In this document: positions 45,291 through 58,649 of the stretch, in pieces
How positions within the stretch are numbered: position 1 is the first letter of the stretch
Layout of the letters: each line of letters begins with the position of its first letter
Source of the DNA: Pithys albifrons albifrons
Lineage: Eukaryota; Chordata; Aves; Passeriformes; Thamnophilidae
Length of the DNA: 64,000 bases
Assembly (NCBI RefSeq): GCF_047495875.1
Contig: NC_092497.1
Location: 29,579,889 to 29,643,888 of the forward strand
Direction of reading: 5' to 3'
Program-made: the position numbers and the translations under genes
The notes under the pieces: model-generated
What the model was told of the DNA's origin: nothing
Database searches by the model: none
What the model saw: only the letters and a program-made list of their open reading frames with translations

Positions 45291-48200
45291 TCACTGACCA
45301 AAAAGGTCCCAGTGGGCTTTTGCATGTGAGCTTTCTTTCAGACAGTTGTAGCTTATAATCATAAGGATATTTTATTCTCTTATATAGCAGTGCAAAAGAG
45401 CAGATGTACAGGCCAGCTTGCTGAGATGAAATAGTAAGAACTTAATTGTCTTCCATCAGCATATATCAGTAAAACAACCAGCAGCCTCTACGGACAGTGT
45501 CTTGTAAAAATTTTTCAGGGAGACACCTCATCTGAGAACTGTAAGTTGTCTGTCTGTGTTCCCACCTTTGGGACAACCTAATTGTCTACTTGAAGTAGAT
45601 CTCACCTTCCTCCATGCACAGTACATCAGTAACACTTTTTGCTTTAAGCTGTTACTGTGACATTGCACTAATACTACTATCATAACATAACCATAAATGA
45701 CATGATGCTAAATGTTTTGTAAGCAGCCCTGTGGGCCCAGTGCGCAGAACTGATTTAGTATTACCTTAAATCCTCCAGATTACTAGTTTTTCTTCAGTCT
45801 GCTTTTTTGGAGCCCAGGTCAAGCTCTTAGGTTATCAATGGCTCATTTCACTTTGAGACCCAAGAGTTTCTCAAGGCCTCCTGTTATGTGAACTGAGAAG
45901 AACTGCTCTCAGTTTGTATCCAACAGCAGAAGAAACTGGCATAGCCTGAGATTTTGGGGTTAGTTTGGGATTTTTTGATAAAATCTTAAGAATAAAAAAA
46001 TATTATTTGCCATAATTTTAACAGAGATGTCATTGCGTGTGTTACTAATATCCAGATCTGGACCAACCTCCTTTGAATCCCTTTGGAGTGTGTAAGTGTC
46101 TGGCAGACCTGTCAGCAGAAATTGACTGTTCTCTGCATTTCCTACTTGGTCCAACCATCAAGAACAAGGTCTGTGTGTCTCTGAAAGAGTGCAGTATTTC
46201 CAAATTGTCAAGTTGTTTATATGAGAAACACGTATTACAATGCAAATAACCCCATTTTTGTAGCAATTTATTACTCTTTTAACCATGTTAAAGGTTGAAG
46301 TGAAAAAGAACATAAAAAGTGTGGTGAAGGATGGTTCAATTCTCATACTGGTGCTTTTGAAAAAAACCACTGAGACTGGGAAAGCTGTTGTTGCACTGAC
46401 ACAAGCTGAGTGTCCGCATGCAGCCTGGTAGCTGCTGGTGCAAAAATAAACATGAATCAGTATGACCTAATCCATGGCATCTCTTATGTGTGCGGTTGAT
46501 GATACTCAGCGCTGTGTGGGAAGGACCATTTGCCTTGTTTTGTTCTAATAGTTTCTAATAAAGACTGAGGGTTGTCTGAATAAGACCACAAAACCCTTTT
46601 GATACTTCAAACAGAACCACATTGACAGTAGGAAGGAACTCACCTCAACAGAGTGTTATCCTCTTGGGACTCTAGATTTTAATAATCATATAGGTAAAAG
46701 AAAGTTCCAGCCTTTTTCCAGCCAAGCAAAACATTTTCTTCCCAGCAACAATTCCTGTATACATATATTGTCTACTTAGGAGTGTTGGGTTTTATTAGTT
46801 ATAAGCTTCCATTTGTAAGGTATTGCTGTAACATTTTTCAAGACTGGAAGAAGTATAATAATTTTTTTATTTGTGCTGTCTGTCTCAGCCTGTGACTTCT
46901 CCTGTCCTTAGGCAGTTAAATAACCTTCCTGAGTCCATGTGCTTATCACGGAAGAACTCAGAGGAACTGTTTCATGACCCTTCTGCAGAGAGTTAAATCA
47001 GGACACCAGGCCAAGTTAAGGAAATAACTGGCACTTTATTCCATGTTTATTTGTTTTAGAAGTGTGAGTGTCTACACTTGAGGCTGCATGGGAGAGTGAC
47101 TTCTTGTGGACCTTATATGCCAATGCCTTATGTCCCTGCAATTTCAAAAGACAGAGCTGTGCAGCATTTTCAGCTAATGGGCTTTCTTGAAAAGTACAAA
47201 ACCACTTGAAATTTGTGTGCAACTTTTGTGGCTAGGTCCTCAGAGACTGAACTGCCAGGGGCTACTCTGAATTCCATGTCACCACTGTTATCTGTTCTTA
47301 CTGGGGTTTCTATCCTTTTCATATCCATTAAGCAACTTAAATTAAAATAAATCCATTTGCTAGTCCCATTATATTTGACCTACATCAAAGTCCTTGGATT
47401 TGCTTATTGAATGAAAGGACATTTTGGTTCCTTTTAATGTCTCTTAAGTGCAACATGTGTTTGCATTAGTTTTTTGGAATGTATTTACTTATATGTATCC
47501 CAAAGAACTTTCCTCTCAGTGAACTGCTGTGAGTCCTCATGATAAATAAACAATAATCTGGAAAAGTGGAAAAATGTTTTCTCAAAAAAGTTATTTTTAA
47601 CACTTTTGTTTGGTGGTTTGCTATTAAAAAATCAGACACAGAGCTGTATGGCTTTATAGCAGCTGTATGAGGGTATTTCCAGTGTTTGACCAGCTGAGAT
47701 TGAAATCCCATTGAATCCCCTTAGCTTCTGTCATGTGTCTGTTGGGATCTCATGGTTTTGTCATATAGTTTTGCCAATAGAATTTATTAATCTCTGTATC
47801 ATGAAGTGCTATTGGCTGGCAGTGAGCATATGTCTTGGGTATTTGCAGTCTCCAAATATTTTCAAAATTCCTTCCATTAGGAATTCACAAATATAACTAA
47901 ATGAAACTCCTTACTATTTATAAAGCTAGTTAGTAATTTCATGCCAGTGATTACCTTTGAAATTAATTGTTCTGTTTAGTACAATTGGTTTCAGGGGTCT
48001 ACAGGACAATGTGAAATACAAAAAAACATTACAAATGTAATTGTGTTGCAGGAATTCATAAGAATCCAAAAGACTTCTTTCTGTTACTCTTTTAGCAACC
48101 CGTTCTTTAGTAATTATTGAACTAGTTGATTTATCAATTGGACTAGATTATTTTCCCTCAGTATTAGTACATGTAAGTCAGATTTCATTTTAAGAAGTTC

Positions 48201-48734
48201 AACCACCAGATTTCTTTACAAACAAAAGACATGGTTATAATACTTTTCTTGGCTCAGTCTAAAGGTCAAAATTAGCAAGTTTTAAAGAAGAACTGCAGAG
48301 GCATACAGCAGATCCTTTGTAGTAATCAGAAATGAAGAACAGTAGTGAATTTGTGGATATCTCAGAGAATCTAATTTATAGTTACAACTTAGTATTGGTG
48401 GTGGCAGCAGTGCAGTTTGCACAAGGTTGAAACTGGGGTAAGAATGCAAAGAGCCATCAGTTCAGTAAGGAAATAAGGAATTGTGGCTAGGGAACAACAG
48501 CCAAATGCTATTGTAAAGGAAGCCTTTAACCACATTTTCACTGTCATGACAACTGTGAAACTCAAATGGTTTTGTTTTTGTTGCGACCTTGGCATTGCTT
48601 TGCAACTGTGTGGGTTTGACCAAATAATCAGATCTCTGATGGGCAGTGATGACATCCCTTATCTTCCATAGAAAACTCTGATCTAAGCTCCCTGCATTTT
48701 ACAGGTTGATGTTCTTTTTCTCTCTTTGTTTTAG
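45291..48734. other. ADGRV1 intron, last part before the TM7 exon
   Basis: No gene or named repeat recognised. Confidence 0.45.
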
Positions 48735-48926
48735 GGTCTTTATGTCTTTGTGGTATATTTTATCCTGCACAACCAACTTTGCTGTCCTGCGAAAGCAAGT
48801 TACACTGTAGACATGAATGGGCATACAAGTCCAGGATCAGCATTTTTCACACATGGCAGTGGTCTGCCAGCTGCAGGAGGAGAGATCAGCAAGTCCACGC
48901 AGAACCTTATCAGTGCTATGGAAGAG
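48735..48926 (+). CDS. ADGRV1: ADGRV1 exon: end of TM7 and first part of cytoplasmic tail
   Basis: 192 bp, 64 codons, phase 0 at both ends. The acceptor is a pyrimidine-rich tract ending TTTTAG (48729-48734) and the donor is GAGGAAGAG|GTAAGA-like at 48926/48927. It opens with [13 protein letters not shown], completing TM7 from the exon at 11849, then a cytoplasmic juxtamembrane Cys pair (LCCPAK) that could be palmitoylated, and a Ser/Gly-rich tail with [15 protein letters not shown]. Splicing from CAG (11970) to GGT (48735) keeps the helix continuous, which strongly supports both boundaries. The intervening intron is 36.8 kb and contains all the nested elements. Confidence 0.92.
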
Positions 48927-50374
48927 GTAAGAGTACTCTGTAGAAATTAACTTGTGTATTAAAAATGCACCTGAAGATTTAAGTGGCAGTTCTGAAGTGT
49001 AATATACAGGAATGAGATGCTAATTATTATAGGTTGGCTTTGGGAAGGGGGACAATGTGTTTTTTTAAGTTTATTTTAACAACAAAATTGTTAGCTTTAT
49101 CTACAGTGATATTGCCGGATAACATCTCATCTAGAGAATTGCCCCTTTTCTTCTTGAGTCTTCCGTTTGTTACGGAGGCTGGATAAAGTGCCAAAAAGAG
49201 GTTGTGAGAAATTAAAATATCAAGTTAATTCTTCCAGCTTGCTATAGATCTTAGATGAGTTTTAAGTCATTAATTTCTCAAAGTTACGATGTTCAAATTT
49301 TGGGAAACTGTAATAGAATAGAATATATTTGGAATAAAATTGGGAGGAGTAAGAGAAGAGGAAAAAGAGAAAGAAAAAAAGAGAAAGAAACAGAAAAAGA
49401 GAAAGAAAAAGAGAACAAAAAAAGAGAAAAAGAGAAAAAAGAGAAAAAGAGAAAAAAAAGAGAAAAAAGAAAAGGAAAAAAGGAAAAGAAAAAGAAAAAG
49501 GGAAAAAAGAGAAGAAAAAGAAAGAAAGGAAGGGAAGGTGTGGGAAGGGAAGGTTTGGGAAAGTTAGGGAAGCTCCTCAGCTGCCTTCTGGCAGACAACT
49601 AAATTTACTCAACTTCTCCCCAGTTTAGGGAACAGCACAGCTTCTCAGCTCTGTACAACAAGATTTTGTGTGCCTGAGCATCTAAACAGTGGATGAGTAT
49701 TGAACCAAGAAAATATATTCTGATTGTCCTAAAATATAATTTTTTAGAATTCAGTGTTTTGGTTTTTTGTTACATTTTAAGAAGCAGACAGATTTGCAAA
49801 AACATTTTTTTCATTAACTGAAACTGATATTTTCTGTAGCTCCACCTTAAACTAAGTGTAGGAAAAGTTGATGTTGAAACTGTAGGGCATCACTAGAATC
49901 TTGAAAGACTGGCCAATTACTTGTATTAATAAACATCGGAGATGGTAGACTGCCAACTGTAAATCATATAATGGAAATTAATGATGATTAGTTGCTATAG
50001 AAGGGAGAGGCAGGGTCTAGCAGAGGAACAGGCAGTGATAAGAGAGGATTAAACTAAAACCTTTCAGTACTTTAAAGTTCTTCATGCTGGGAGTCAATGT
50101 TCAGAAATAATAATATTTTTTAAATTTTTTGCTGTAGGTAGGACAATAAACACAAGGTTAAATGACTTGTAATTGATTTACATGTATGTATCAACACATA
50201 CATATTTATATTTTATTTATTAAGAAGGAAAAATAGCTTCCTGGTTCACTATAAAAGTGACAGAATATCTGTTTCCAAAATCTCTGTCTTCAGTTCAGCT
50301 CTGGTCACAATTTCCAATTTCTATGCTGAAGTTCTGATGATTACTGCATTTCTGTGTGTTTTTAAACTCTGCAG
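48927..50374. other. ADGRV1 intron with a polypurine tract
   Basis: About 1.45 kb intron between two well-supported exons. The notable content is the purine-only tract at 49341-49560. Confidence 0.8.
49341..49560 (+). repeat. ~220-bp polypurine (GAAA/GAAAAA) tract
   Basis: Nearly uninterrupted A and G on the plus strand, made of irregular GAAAAA, GAAAG and GGAAGG units; only a few pyrimidines intervene. Open frames here (Lys/Glu/Arg-only or Phe/Leu/Ser-only) are composition artefacts. Confidence 0.92.
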
Positions 50375-50552
50375 GTGCCTGCAGACTGGGAGAGGGCATC
50401 CTTGCAGCCTGCTAGTCAAGCTAGTGCTCCCTTTAAGCAGAGTCCACAAAATGGCAATGTTTTCCACCCTTCTGGAGGATTTAGTACCAGCTCATTGGTT
50501 GCTGATGAGGAATCACAGGAGTTTGATGACCTAATATTTGCTTTAAAGACTG
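50375..50552 (+). CDS. ADGRV1: ADGRV1 exon: cytoplasmic tail
   Basis: 178 bp, entering in phase 0 and leaving after one base of the next codon. The acceptor is TTTTTAAACTCTGCAG (ends 50374) and the donor ACTG|GTGAGT at 50552/50553. It encodes [15 protein letters not shown], a Ser/Gln-rich middle, and the acidic-aromatic block [18 protein letters not shown], which I recognise as highly conserved in the ADGRV1 tail. No membrane segment is present. The open frame, consensus splice sites and phase match to both neighbours make this secure. Confidence 0.94.
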
Positions 50553-51064
50553 GTGAGTGACTTTTCTTCTTGCCCCTCAAAGTTTGTTATGTTGTTATGG
50601 TGTTATGCACTCTGACAGTATCACCATTCCATGCCTCTAGTTAAGGAGGTCTCTTATTATAATCTGGTTTCCAATGAAAATCTGAAAGATCAGTCAACAT
50701 GGAAATGTCATGTAAGACAACTGCAAAGTGGTACCAGATAAGATCTGACAGAGTCCAGCTGCACCAGGCACCAGGTGAAGTGCAAAGGGACTAGTTTGGT
50801 AGCAGGAGGTCATGTGAATGATCTTTGGGGATACCACTGAGCCTTGCAAGAGACAACAGCAAGGTGCTGGTGACCCAGCAGGTTGAGTGATCTGGCACAC
50901 AGAATATCAGGGGCTTGTTCCCTTCAGTGATCAAGGCAAGCCAACCTGGATGGAAGACTGGGAATACTGCTAATAAAGGGGTGTTTTTATTCAGTACGTT
51001 CGTAATGCTATATATCCTAAGCCAATTCACATTGCAGAAAATTCCTCTAAATTATGTGATCCCT
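50553..51064. other. ADGRV1 intron, no feature recognised
   Basis: Non-coding. The open frames on the minus strand here have no recognisable domain. Confidence 0.45.
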
Positions 51065-51512
51065 GACATAAGAAAGAGATGGAGGGATTCCAGAGGAGTC
51101 CATGGAGATGGTCAGAGGGATGGAGCAGCTCTGCTAATGAGGAAAGTCTGAGAGAATTGGGGTTGTCAGCCTGGAGAAGAGAAGGCTCTGAGAAGAACTC
51201 AGAGCTTCTTCCAGTTCCTAAAGGGACTACAAGATTGCTGGAGAGGGACTTGTGACAAAGGCATAGACAGGACCAGGGGAAATGAAAAAGGGCAGATTTT
51301 GATTAGGTATTAGGAAGAAAGTCTTCACTGTGAGGGTGGTGAGGCACTGGCAAAGGTTGACCAGAGAAGCTCTGGCTGCCACATCCCTGGAATTGTTCAA
51401 AGATGGGACTCTAAGCAACCTGGTCTAGTGAAAGATGCCCCTGTTTATGACAGGGAATTGGAAATAGATGGGCTTTGAAGTCCTTTCCAACCCAAGCCAT
51501 TTAATGAAAACC
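51065..51512 (+). mobile_element. CR1 3' region
   Basis: Plus-strand CR1 wording: GGAGGGATTCCAGAGGAGTC, GTCAGCCTGGAGAAGAGAAG, GGTATTAGGAAGAAAGTCTT, CACTGTGAGGGTGGTGAGGC, GCAACCTGGTCTAGTGAAAG, ending with GAAGTCCTTTCCAACCCAAG. 5'-truncated, moderately diverged. Confidence 0.9.
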
Positions 51513-52508
51513 TGTTTTGTACCTATTAATTTTCCTAGACATTTTGCAGACTACTTCTACTTTGTTAGCAGTTAAAGATTTATTTTGGTGAGACTTTCAA
51601 ACCTAGTGGCAGAGGCTTACAGGTGCAAACCTTTTTTAGATATGTAAGAAGGTAGCTTTTACTTTTTAACTCCTTCCTGAATGCTTTGAAGAAAACCAGA
51701 TAATTTATAGATAGTTAATAAGACACAAAGCCATCCACATGTAACACTCTCAGCATCACACACAGTATTTGCTGTTTATCAGTTGGCATCAGTAAACTGC
51801 AGAAGACTGTCTTAAGTCATGAAGAACAATCTAGACAACAGCAGCAGTTATAGTTCAACACACATTCAGCACTTAATCATTTTTGCCTATGTCTTCAAGC
51901 TCCAACCCTAGTTAATTTGATTTTAGTTTTTTTAAAGGCAGGGGGTGCAGAACCAACTTTTGACTATCTTGCTTAAGTTTTATTATTGTTTTCTTTATTA
52001 ATATTGTATTATATTTTTTCTTATAAGCCTTTTGTATTAGTGTGATTTAAAGCAGAGACCTCAGGCCACAACAGGAGAAAAATATTTTTGTTTGCATTAT
52101 GGATTCAAGTAGTGCCTGACAATTTTACTCCAGTGCTTATTCCTGTGCCCAAACTGTGTCCCCAGCAACATTACAGGAGTAAAAAACCCATGATTTCTAA
52201 ACCAAACCAGTTGTCCCGTTGGCTTCAGCCGCACACAAAACATTTGAACAAGATGAACTGAGGAAAAAGTGGTGTGGAGGTTAGAGCAGCTTTGGCTTTG
52301 ACCAGCAAAGTAAATGTTTATCAGCTATTGTCTTAGATGTAAGCTGTAGTACATGTACTAAAAAAATTAAAAAAAAAGAAAAAAAGAAAAAAAGCTTTTC
52401 TGTAACTAAAATTCTGTTTTATTATTTTTATCCTGTTCTCTAGGTCCAGTTCAGTGCATGGCCCAGGAGATGGAGGCAGGGAACCATATGGAAGCAATAA
52501 AAAGAGAC
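51513..52508. other. ADGRV1 last intron, no gene seen
   Basis: AT-rich. An A-rich tract with G interruptions lies at 52365-52395. Confidence 0.45.
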
Positions 52509-52637
52509 ATGAGATGAGATGAGATGAGATGATGTGAGATGAGATGAGATGAGATGAGATGAGATGAGATGAGATGAGATGAGATGAGATGAGATGAGAT
52601 GAGATGAGATGAGATGAGATGAGATGAGATGAGATGA
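52509..52637 (+). repeat. (GAGAT)n pentanucleotide microsatellite
   Basis: About 25 units of GAGAT, nearly perfect, with one interruption near 52532 (GATGT). Located in the last ADGRV1 intron. Length is likely to vary between individuals. Confidence 0.98.
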
Positions 52638-55600
52638 GGTGGTGGAAAGTGGATTTTTTTAAATCTGTTTGGCAGTACGGGCTTAAGTTGCTAAAGTATT
52701 CTCTGAGCTTTGACCTGACAGGAGTTTTACGATAATGGTTAAGCTAGCAGGCACTGAAACGAGCTCTTCTCCTGGTCTCTAGGCAGCACATTTCTTCTTT
52801 CTTCTTCTCTTGCACCATTCCTTGTGCTCACATGAAACCACAACTCAGGTTCAGTTTCTCCTCTTCTTTTTCTTCCCTCCCCCTTCTCTCTGCCATTGTC
52901 ACTCCACATCAGTTTGATGCCCTTGAGCACCACTCCTAGTTCCAAGAAAGTGGTGATCACTGGCAATTGGAAGACAAGCACCTCTTCTCCAAGTAGGCTG
53001 AAGTGTATGAGCAGCTGAGATGCCTTTTCACTGTGCTGCTCTTGCCTGTCAATTCCTGGGTGAAGTTCTTCTCAAACCTTCTTAGAAGTTACTTTATTTC
53101 AGTAGGCTGAGAATTCCTCATCTCAAGCAAGCTCTCTGGAAGAGCAAGGAGAAGGTGCTTTGCCCCATATTATCTGGTTTTATTACTCCTAAACTCCAGG
53201 ATGAAACACTTTTGGGTATAGAGGAAGATTAGAAATGGTTGATCCACTTTACCTTTGAAAAGCTGAAACAGAAAGCTTCTTTATCTGTGTTCCCTAAAAC
53301 TGTCAATATATAATCATACTTAGCCATAGCTGTGCTAAAATATTAGCTCCCACTCTGGAAGTTAACTGAAGATCAGTGCTGATTAGCAGAGGAACATGTA
53401 AAAAGGGTTTTAAACCCCTTTGTGCTTCATCAGTCCCTTCTGTTCATGTAGTTCTCAGCTCTCTGAAGGTGACTTTAACTTATGCTGTCTGTAGCTGCCA
53501 CAAGGGTTAACCTTGGCAGCCAGGATCAGTGGGAGTGAGGGTTAGCAAAGCTAAAATTTCATTCCTGCCCTCCTGCCGCTGCAGCTGGCTGCTCTCAGCG
53601 GTAGAAATGGAGACAGGTTAAAAAAAATCAAACAACCCCCCCCCCCAGCAAAACTTTGTTCTTTGACTTGCCAGCGTTTAGTAATTTGCAGTGTGCAGTG
53701 CAGCTCCACAAATAGTTGTGCTGGCACAATCAGCCTTGCTGCGAAAGGAATGTGTCATAGAACTCTGCACTTAGCCCTTGGTTCCACAATCATTAATGCT
53801 GGGTCTAATTACAGATTAACCCAAAATATGGACTGGGTCACGCAGTTCTAGCAAATCAGGTGGGCAGCAGTTTCTTAGCCAGCTTTTATGCTCCCTTTGT
53901 GCAAGCATCACATGGTGATAGGATTTTTCTGTTTAGTGTGAGAAATCCAAGAGCTGGGCTTCTTACATCATAGAGCCGCTGTGTCTGAATGCCTTATCAA
54001 TTAATCCCTTCTTCCATCAAATAGGTTCATGTCCATGCAGAAATACATAGTTAGAATTCACTGTGCTCACTGCATCAAGTTATTTCTTCTACTTTGGTAA
54101 TCTTTTGGAAGGCCAGCCAACTCCAAGGCAGCTTATGTGAAGGAAATTATAGAATAGTTATGGTAGGAAAAATTATTTAAGAACATGTCCTTCTCATTGA
54201 TATGTGCAAAGGACTTTTTTTTAATCTTTATGAATTTCTGTTAATTTATTTATTTTTTTATGTTTAATTTATTGCTGTTATGATGATTCAAACATTTTCT
54301 ACAGAGAAGGTTTGTTATTTATGAATTAGTTTTTGTTAATTGAACTACTTAATTTCAAAACTGCTGCTGTTTTGGACTAGATCTCATTTTATCTCTGATT
54401 TCTTGTGCAACGTTCATATTGACAGGCAATTTATTAAGACTGTTGCCTTCCAGAATTGATATGTTACTGTCATTGAGGATAAAGCCTAATATACCAGAAA
54501 TCCCTAAGGACTTCTACTCTTGTTAAGGCTGGGAAGTTATAAAAGAAGCCAACAAGAATAAAAGTAGATGGACTCTGTCCCAAAGCAGTGAGCTCCCCAT
54601 CAGCATTGCTCTAAAGCATAAATACCATAAATGCACAATAGCTTTACTGGTTTCTGAGGTTCCATCGATATTCCCATATCCCACAAATACTCCTGTCCTC
54701 TCCCCTTCTGTGATGCATGAAACCAAAACAATTAATTGCTTTGAGTGAGATGTGAAACCAAAACCCAGGAAGTCCTTTGATTTGAGAGAGACCCAAACTT
54801 CTCCAGTGGTGATGGGAGAAACACAATGGTACTTTCCAAAGATATGTTGAGCTGTATCAATGGAGGATACTGCTACATTAACATCTGAGTGAATTTTTGC
54901 TCTTAATAGTGGCAATTGTGACAAATACTACATAAATTTTCCAATATTTTTCTAATATCATGTAAATATCCTAATAATTCTCTAATATGGAGAAAATCTA
55001 CTGAGTAAGTTAAAAGCCCTTACATAAACATGGCTGCTACAGTAACAATGCAATATAAAATGATTCACAGTTTTTGATCTAATCAAGCTAGAGTTCCAAA
55101 GTCAGCATTTTATAAACCATGGTGATACCACTGTAGGTGCCTGATTTAAGAATCCAGCATCTCAGATGGCCATCCAGAACAAGAGGAAGCATTTGAAATT
55201 CAGTTCCTGAAAGGTGTTCAGTGCAGCATCCTAGAGACTGTCTGACACAGGGCAGATAGATTGTAGGTGGTAGCAATGTATCAGATTTGTGCCCAGAAGG
55301 AAGGAGAACCACTCTGCATATTGATTCAGCTTCTCTTTTGTGGCTGTTGCACAAATGCTGGCTGATGGCTGTTGAATGTGGCTACGTAGTACCTGGGACG
55401 CATTTTAATTCAATCTGAACTTAATTTATAGAAGTCCGGATGTCTGTTGGTATCATTTTTGTGAAGTCAAAACCCTGAAGGAGGAATTAAAGTTTGTCTT
55501 TGTAGCTTATTTATATACATCTCACACATACAATATGAACTGTGATTAATTCAGAAAATAAGACATAAGTACTTGGGAGATAAAAGGGCTTCTCAGAGAT

Positions 55601-58530
55601 ATGAGTACAATAATTGCAAAACAAACTCTGTCTCCCTTAAAATGTTTTAATGAAAGTCCAAGCTATCTCTGAGCAAGTAGGTAACAGATCAGCGCACGCA
55701 GGGATGCACTGATGGAGACCTTCACCAGCAGATGTCAGCGGAGGGACCTCTCTGGGTTTGACGCCTGAGCTGTGACTTGTCAGCTAGTCCTGTAGAAAAG
55801 GAAAGGAAGGAAGGCTGACTTGATTTTCTTCCTGTCTTTCTTAAAATAGTCCCTTCATAAATTGGGGAAAAGTAATACGCCCTGCCATGTACCTACCACA
55901 CGACTCTAGCATCTCTAGGGGAGTACCTGATTTTTGGGATCTGATTGAGTTTAAATTCTGCTCGGATCTGAGAGCATGAGGGATCAGTGAACTCTGCGAA
56001 ACTCCATTGTGTAAACAGTTGTACCCTTTCCAGTCTGCTGACTGTTTGGTAAGCTGGTATCCTCGTTACATTTCAGTGTTTATTCCTGAAAAGGATCAGC
56101 TTTAACACAGTTTGTCTTTGCATTATCAGCAGAACAAGGCCTTTGTAAATCCAAAGTACACTACTTCATTCTCTAGCTTACCAAATTCCTGATAAGAAGC
56201 TCTGTAACAAAAAAGATTGTCTATCACTTTGCGCGGAGCATGCACAAAGATTGCACATATACGATATCGTTACATAGTGTTAATACCATTAGACCATTAT
56301 TTGATCTTTTTATAGTGACCAGAAAAAGATTTTTGAACACACTCTGTAATGAATAATTGCAGTATAGCCACTGCTAAGGCAAATATTTTTCAAACCCCAG
56401 CAGTCAGTGTTCACCTTGAAATCTGAACCCAGGATGATCATATTTATGATTTTAAATATTTTTAAATATGGGGGGGGTGTTGAATTTTTGAAATTTTTAC
56501 CCTCTTCAGCCTAACTAAAAGTCTTGATGAATTTCAGTGTTAATGATACTACACAGGAAATACTACGTTGTTTCTTCATTCAAAATATTTATTTTTTTTC
56601 ATGGTTTTTAACTTGTTGTTATGTCACCACATGGTACATACAAGAGTCTGATTCATCTTCTTTATTTCACTCATATTTCCTTTCTAAAACAAACAGGAAA
56701 AAAAACAAGTAACTTGCTTAAGCAATTGCTGTTTTTTCCCAGGACTTCCAAGCAGCTTTTTGTTATTATCTGTTTCAATGAAAAGATTAAATGTGCACAG
56801 AAATGTAAATCAATAATCATCATCTTCAATACACTTATAAACAAATACTTTAATGATTCAGTGCCTAATCTTTACTTTGTTATTGTATGTTGGTGGATTT
56901 TTACTCCTGTTATACTCTCACAGTAGCTATTGTTTTCTCAAGAGCTTAGGTCATGCAGACCATGGAAAAAGACCCATAAGTGTCAGTGCATATATGTTCC
57001 CTCCACAATCCAAACACCAAAACCAGTGTGAGAAGGACCATGGTGCAGCATACTCACTTTTCACATGGATCATAGGGTGTAGGCCCACATTTGGCCCCTA
57101 CCACAACTTCATCCAGACCTCTGCTGGAAAACCTGGCTAGTCCTGCTGGTTCTTCTGCCTAAACTCTGTGGACTAAGCTCCATATTCAAGATTGCAGCCT
57201 GACTTCCTCAACAAAGAACCATCCTACTGCTGCTCCCTTTGTAGTACTTCTTTTCTACTTGTGGGCTGGTGGGAGGAAGGGTACTATTGAAAAACTTTGT
57301 GAAAGTGGAACAATAGAGAACATAAAGAGGAAGAAACTCTAGAAATTACCCTTATCCTGTCTTTTGTTGAACAAACCCAAAACAGGAATGTCAGCTGAGG
57401 CAGAAATATGAGATACACTGAACACCTGGTAGAAACTCTTGGAAATATTTTTTCCATATGAAATGCAAATCGCTGCCTCTCCCAGCATAGCCTGTTCAGG
57501 GCTGTTTTGAGCCAAATGTCATTCTTTTGCAACTCCCTTGAACTGCATGCAGTTACAGATCTTCTTCTGCTCAAAACAAATAACTTTCCTCATCATTTGT
57601 AAGTGACATTGCTGTAAGATTATGCCTGAAAGTAATCTGTCTTGTTATACTGATATGCAGTTCTAAAGAAATTTAAAACCTCAACACCCTAAGCCCTAAC
57701 AAGACCCATGTATTGTGTAGAATTTGCCCTACAGCTCAAAGCCAGGAGCTGATAAAGCACCTAAGTTTTTAGTTCCAGCCAATATTCTGTGAAAAAATAC
57801 ACACTTCATAAAAGCTATGCAGCATTATGTATCTTAACACTAATCACTCAAACTCCCCCCCCCCCCAAAAAAAAAAAAACAAAATCCCCATAAAACAAAC
57901 AAGAAGCAACAAGCTAGAAGAACTCCTGGTACTAAAGGATGGAGAAAGTGGCCTTCCAGACACATGTTCAAAGTTCTCATGGACCAAAATCTAGCACTCT
58001 CTCTCAGCAGAAGGAAAACATAATGCACCACTTTGTGCCACATGTGGGCTTAAAGAATATCTGGTCAGTGTCCTTTCTTGTGTTGAAATTACAGTCCTAT
58101 TAAAACAGCTGGAATTGCAGTTTAACAGCAAAATTGTGTCATGAAAAATCAATTCTTCATGAAGAAGTCCTTGGAAATACCATACTCTAACAGCCAGTCC
58201 ATGAACCCAACCTGAGACAGGGCTTAATTTATGCACTTCTGATTTCAAGGCAACCTCTGAATAGCTATTTTACCATTTACTAGGACAAATAAAGTGACTG
58301 ACAGTGGAATTATGAAAAAGTGTATCTGGATGGTACAAAACTATGTCAGGTAATAATATAACCCATGGATTCAGAAGGGTTGACTGGTAAGAGGAAACTT
58401 GCAACATGGTTGTAGGGTAAGAAAGTATTTCAATAATCAGAAGAAAGCAGAGTGGGATACAGTATCCCCATTTCTGTGTTGGGATTTAATTCTCTCTGAT
58501 TCTTATTTTTGTTGTTTTTCTCTGTTTCAG
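52638..58530. other. ADGRV1 last intron, remainder
   Basis: No coding exon found. A sequence at 55725-55738 (CCAGCAGATGTCAG) resembles a CTCF core with one mismatch. Homopolymers include G7 at 56470-56476 and the joined C/A run at 57856-57881. Confidence 0.5.
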
Positions 58531-58649
58531 GTGCAGGTCTTAGTGTCAGTGATAATGAGTCTTGTCATGGCAGCCAGGATGGTGGCAGCATGGCTAACTC
58601 CCAGATTTTAGAGCTTAGAAGAATACCCATAGCAGACACTCACCTCTAA
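58531..58649 (+). CDS. ADGRV1: ADGRV1 terminal coding exon with PDZ-binding tail
   Basis: The acceptor TTTTTCTCTGTTTCAG ends at 58530. The first two bases complete the glycine codon begun at 50552, then 38 codons run to TAA at 58647-58649. Encodes [11 protein letters not shown], a Ser/Gly-rich stretch, and the C-terminus [10 protein letters not shown]. The last residues T-H-L form a class I PDZ ligand; in mammals this tail is known to bind the PDZ domains of whirlin and harmonin in the Usher complex. The conserved ending is what identifies the gene most firmly. No other exon follows. Confidence 0.95.

Noticed and set aside
49255..49602. Lys/Glu/Arg-rich open frames and their Phe/Leu/Ser-rich antisense
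   Set aside because: Caused by the purine-only tract; no domain and no conserved frame.
52509..52637. CRISPR-like repeat array
   Set aside because: A simple pentanucleotide microsatellite without spacers, in vertebrate DNA.
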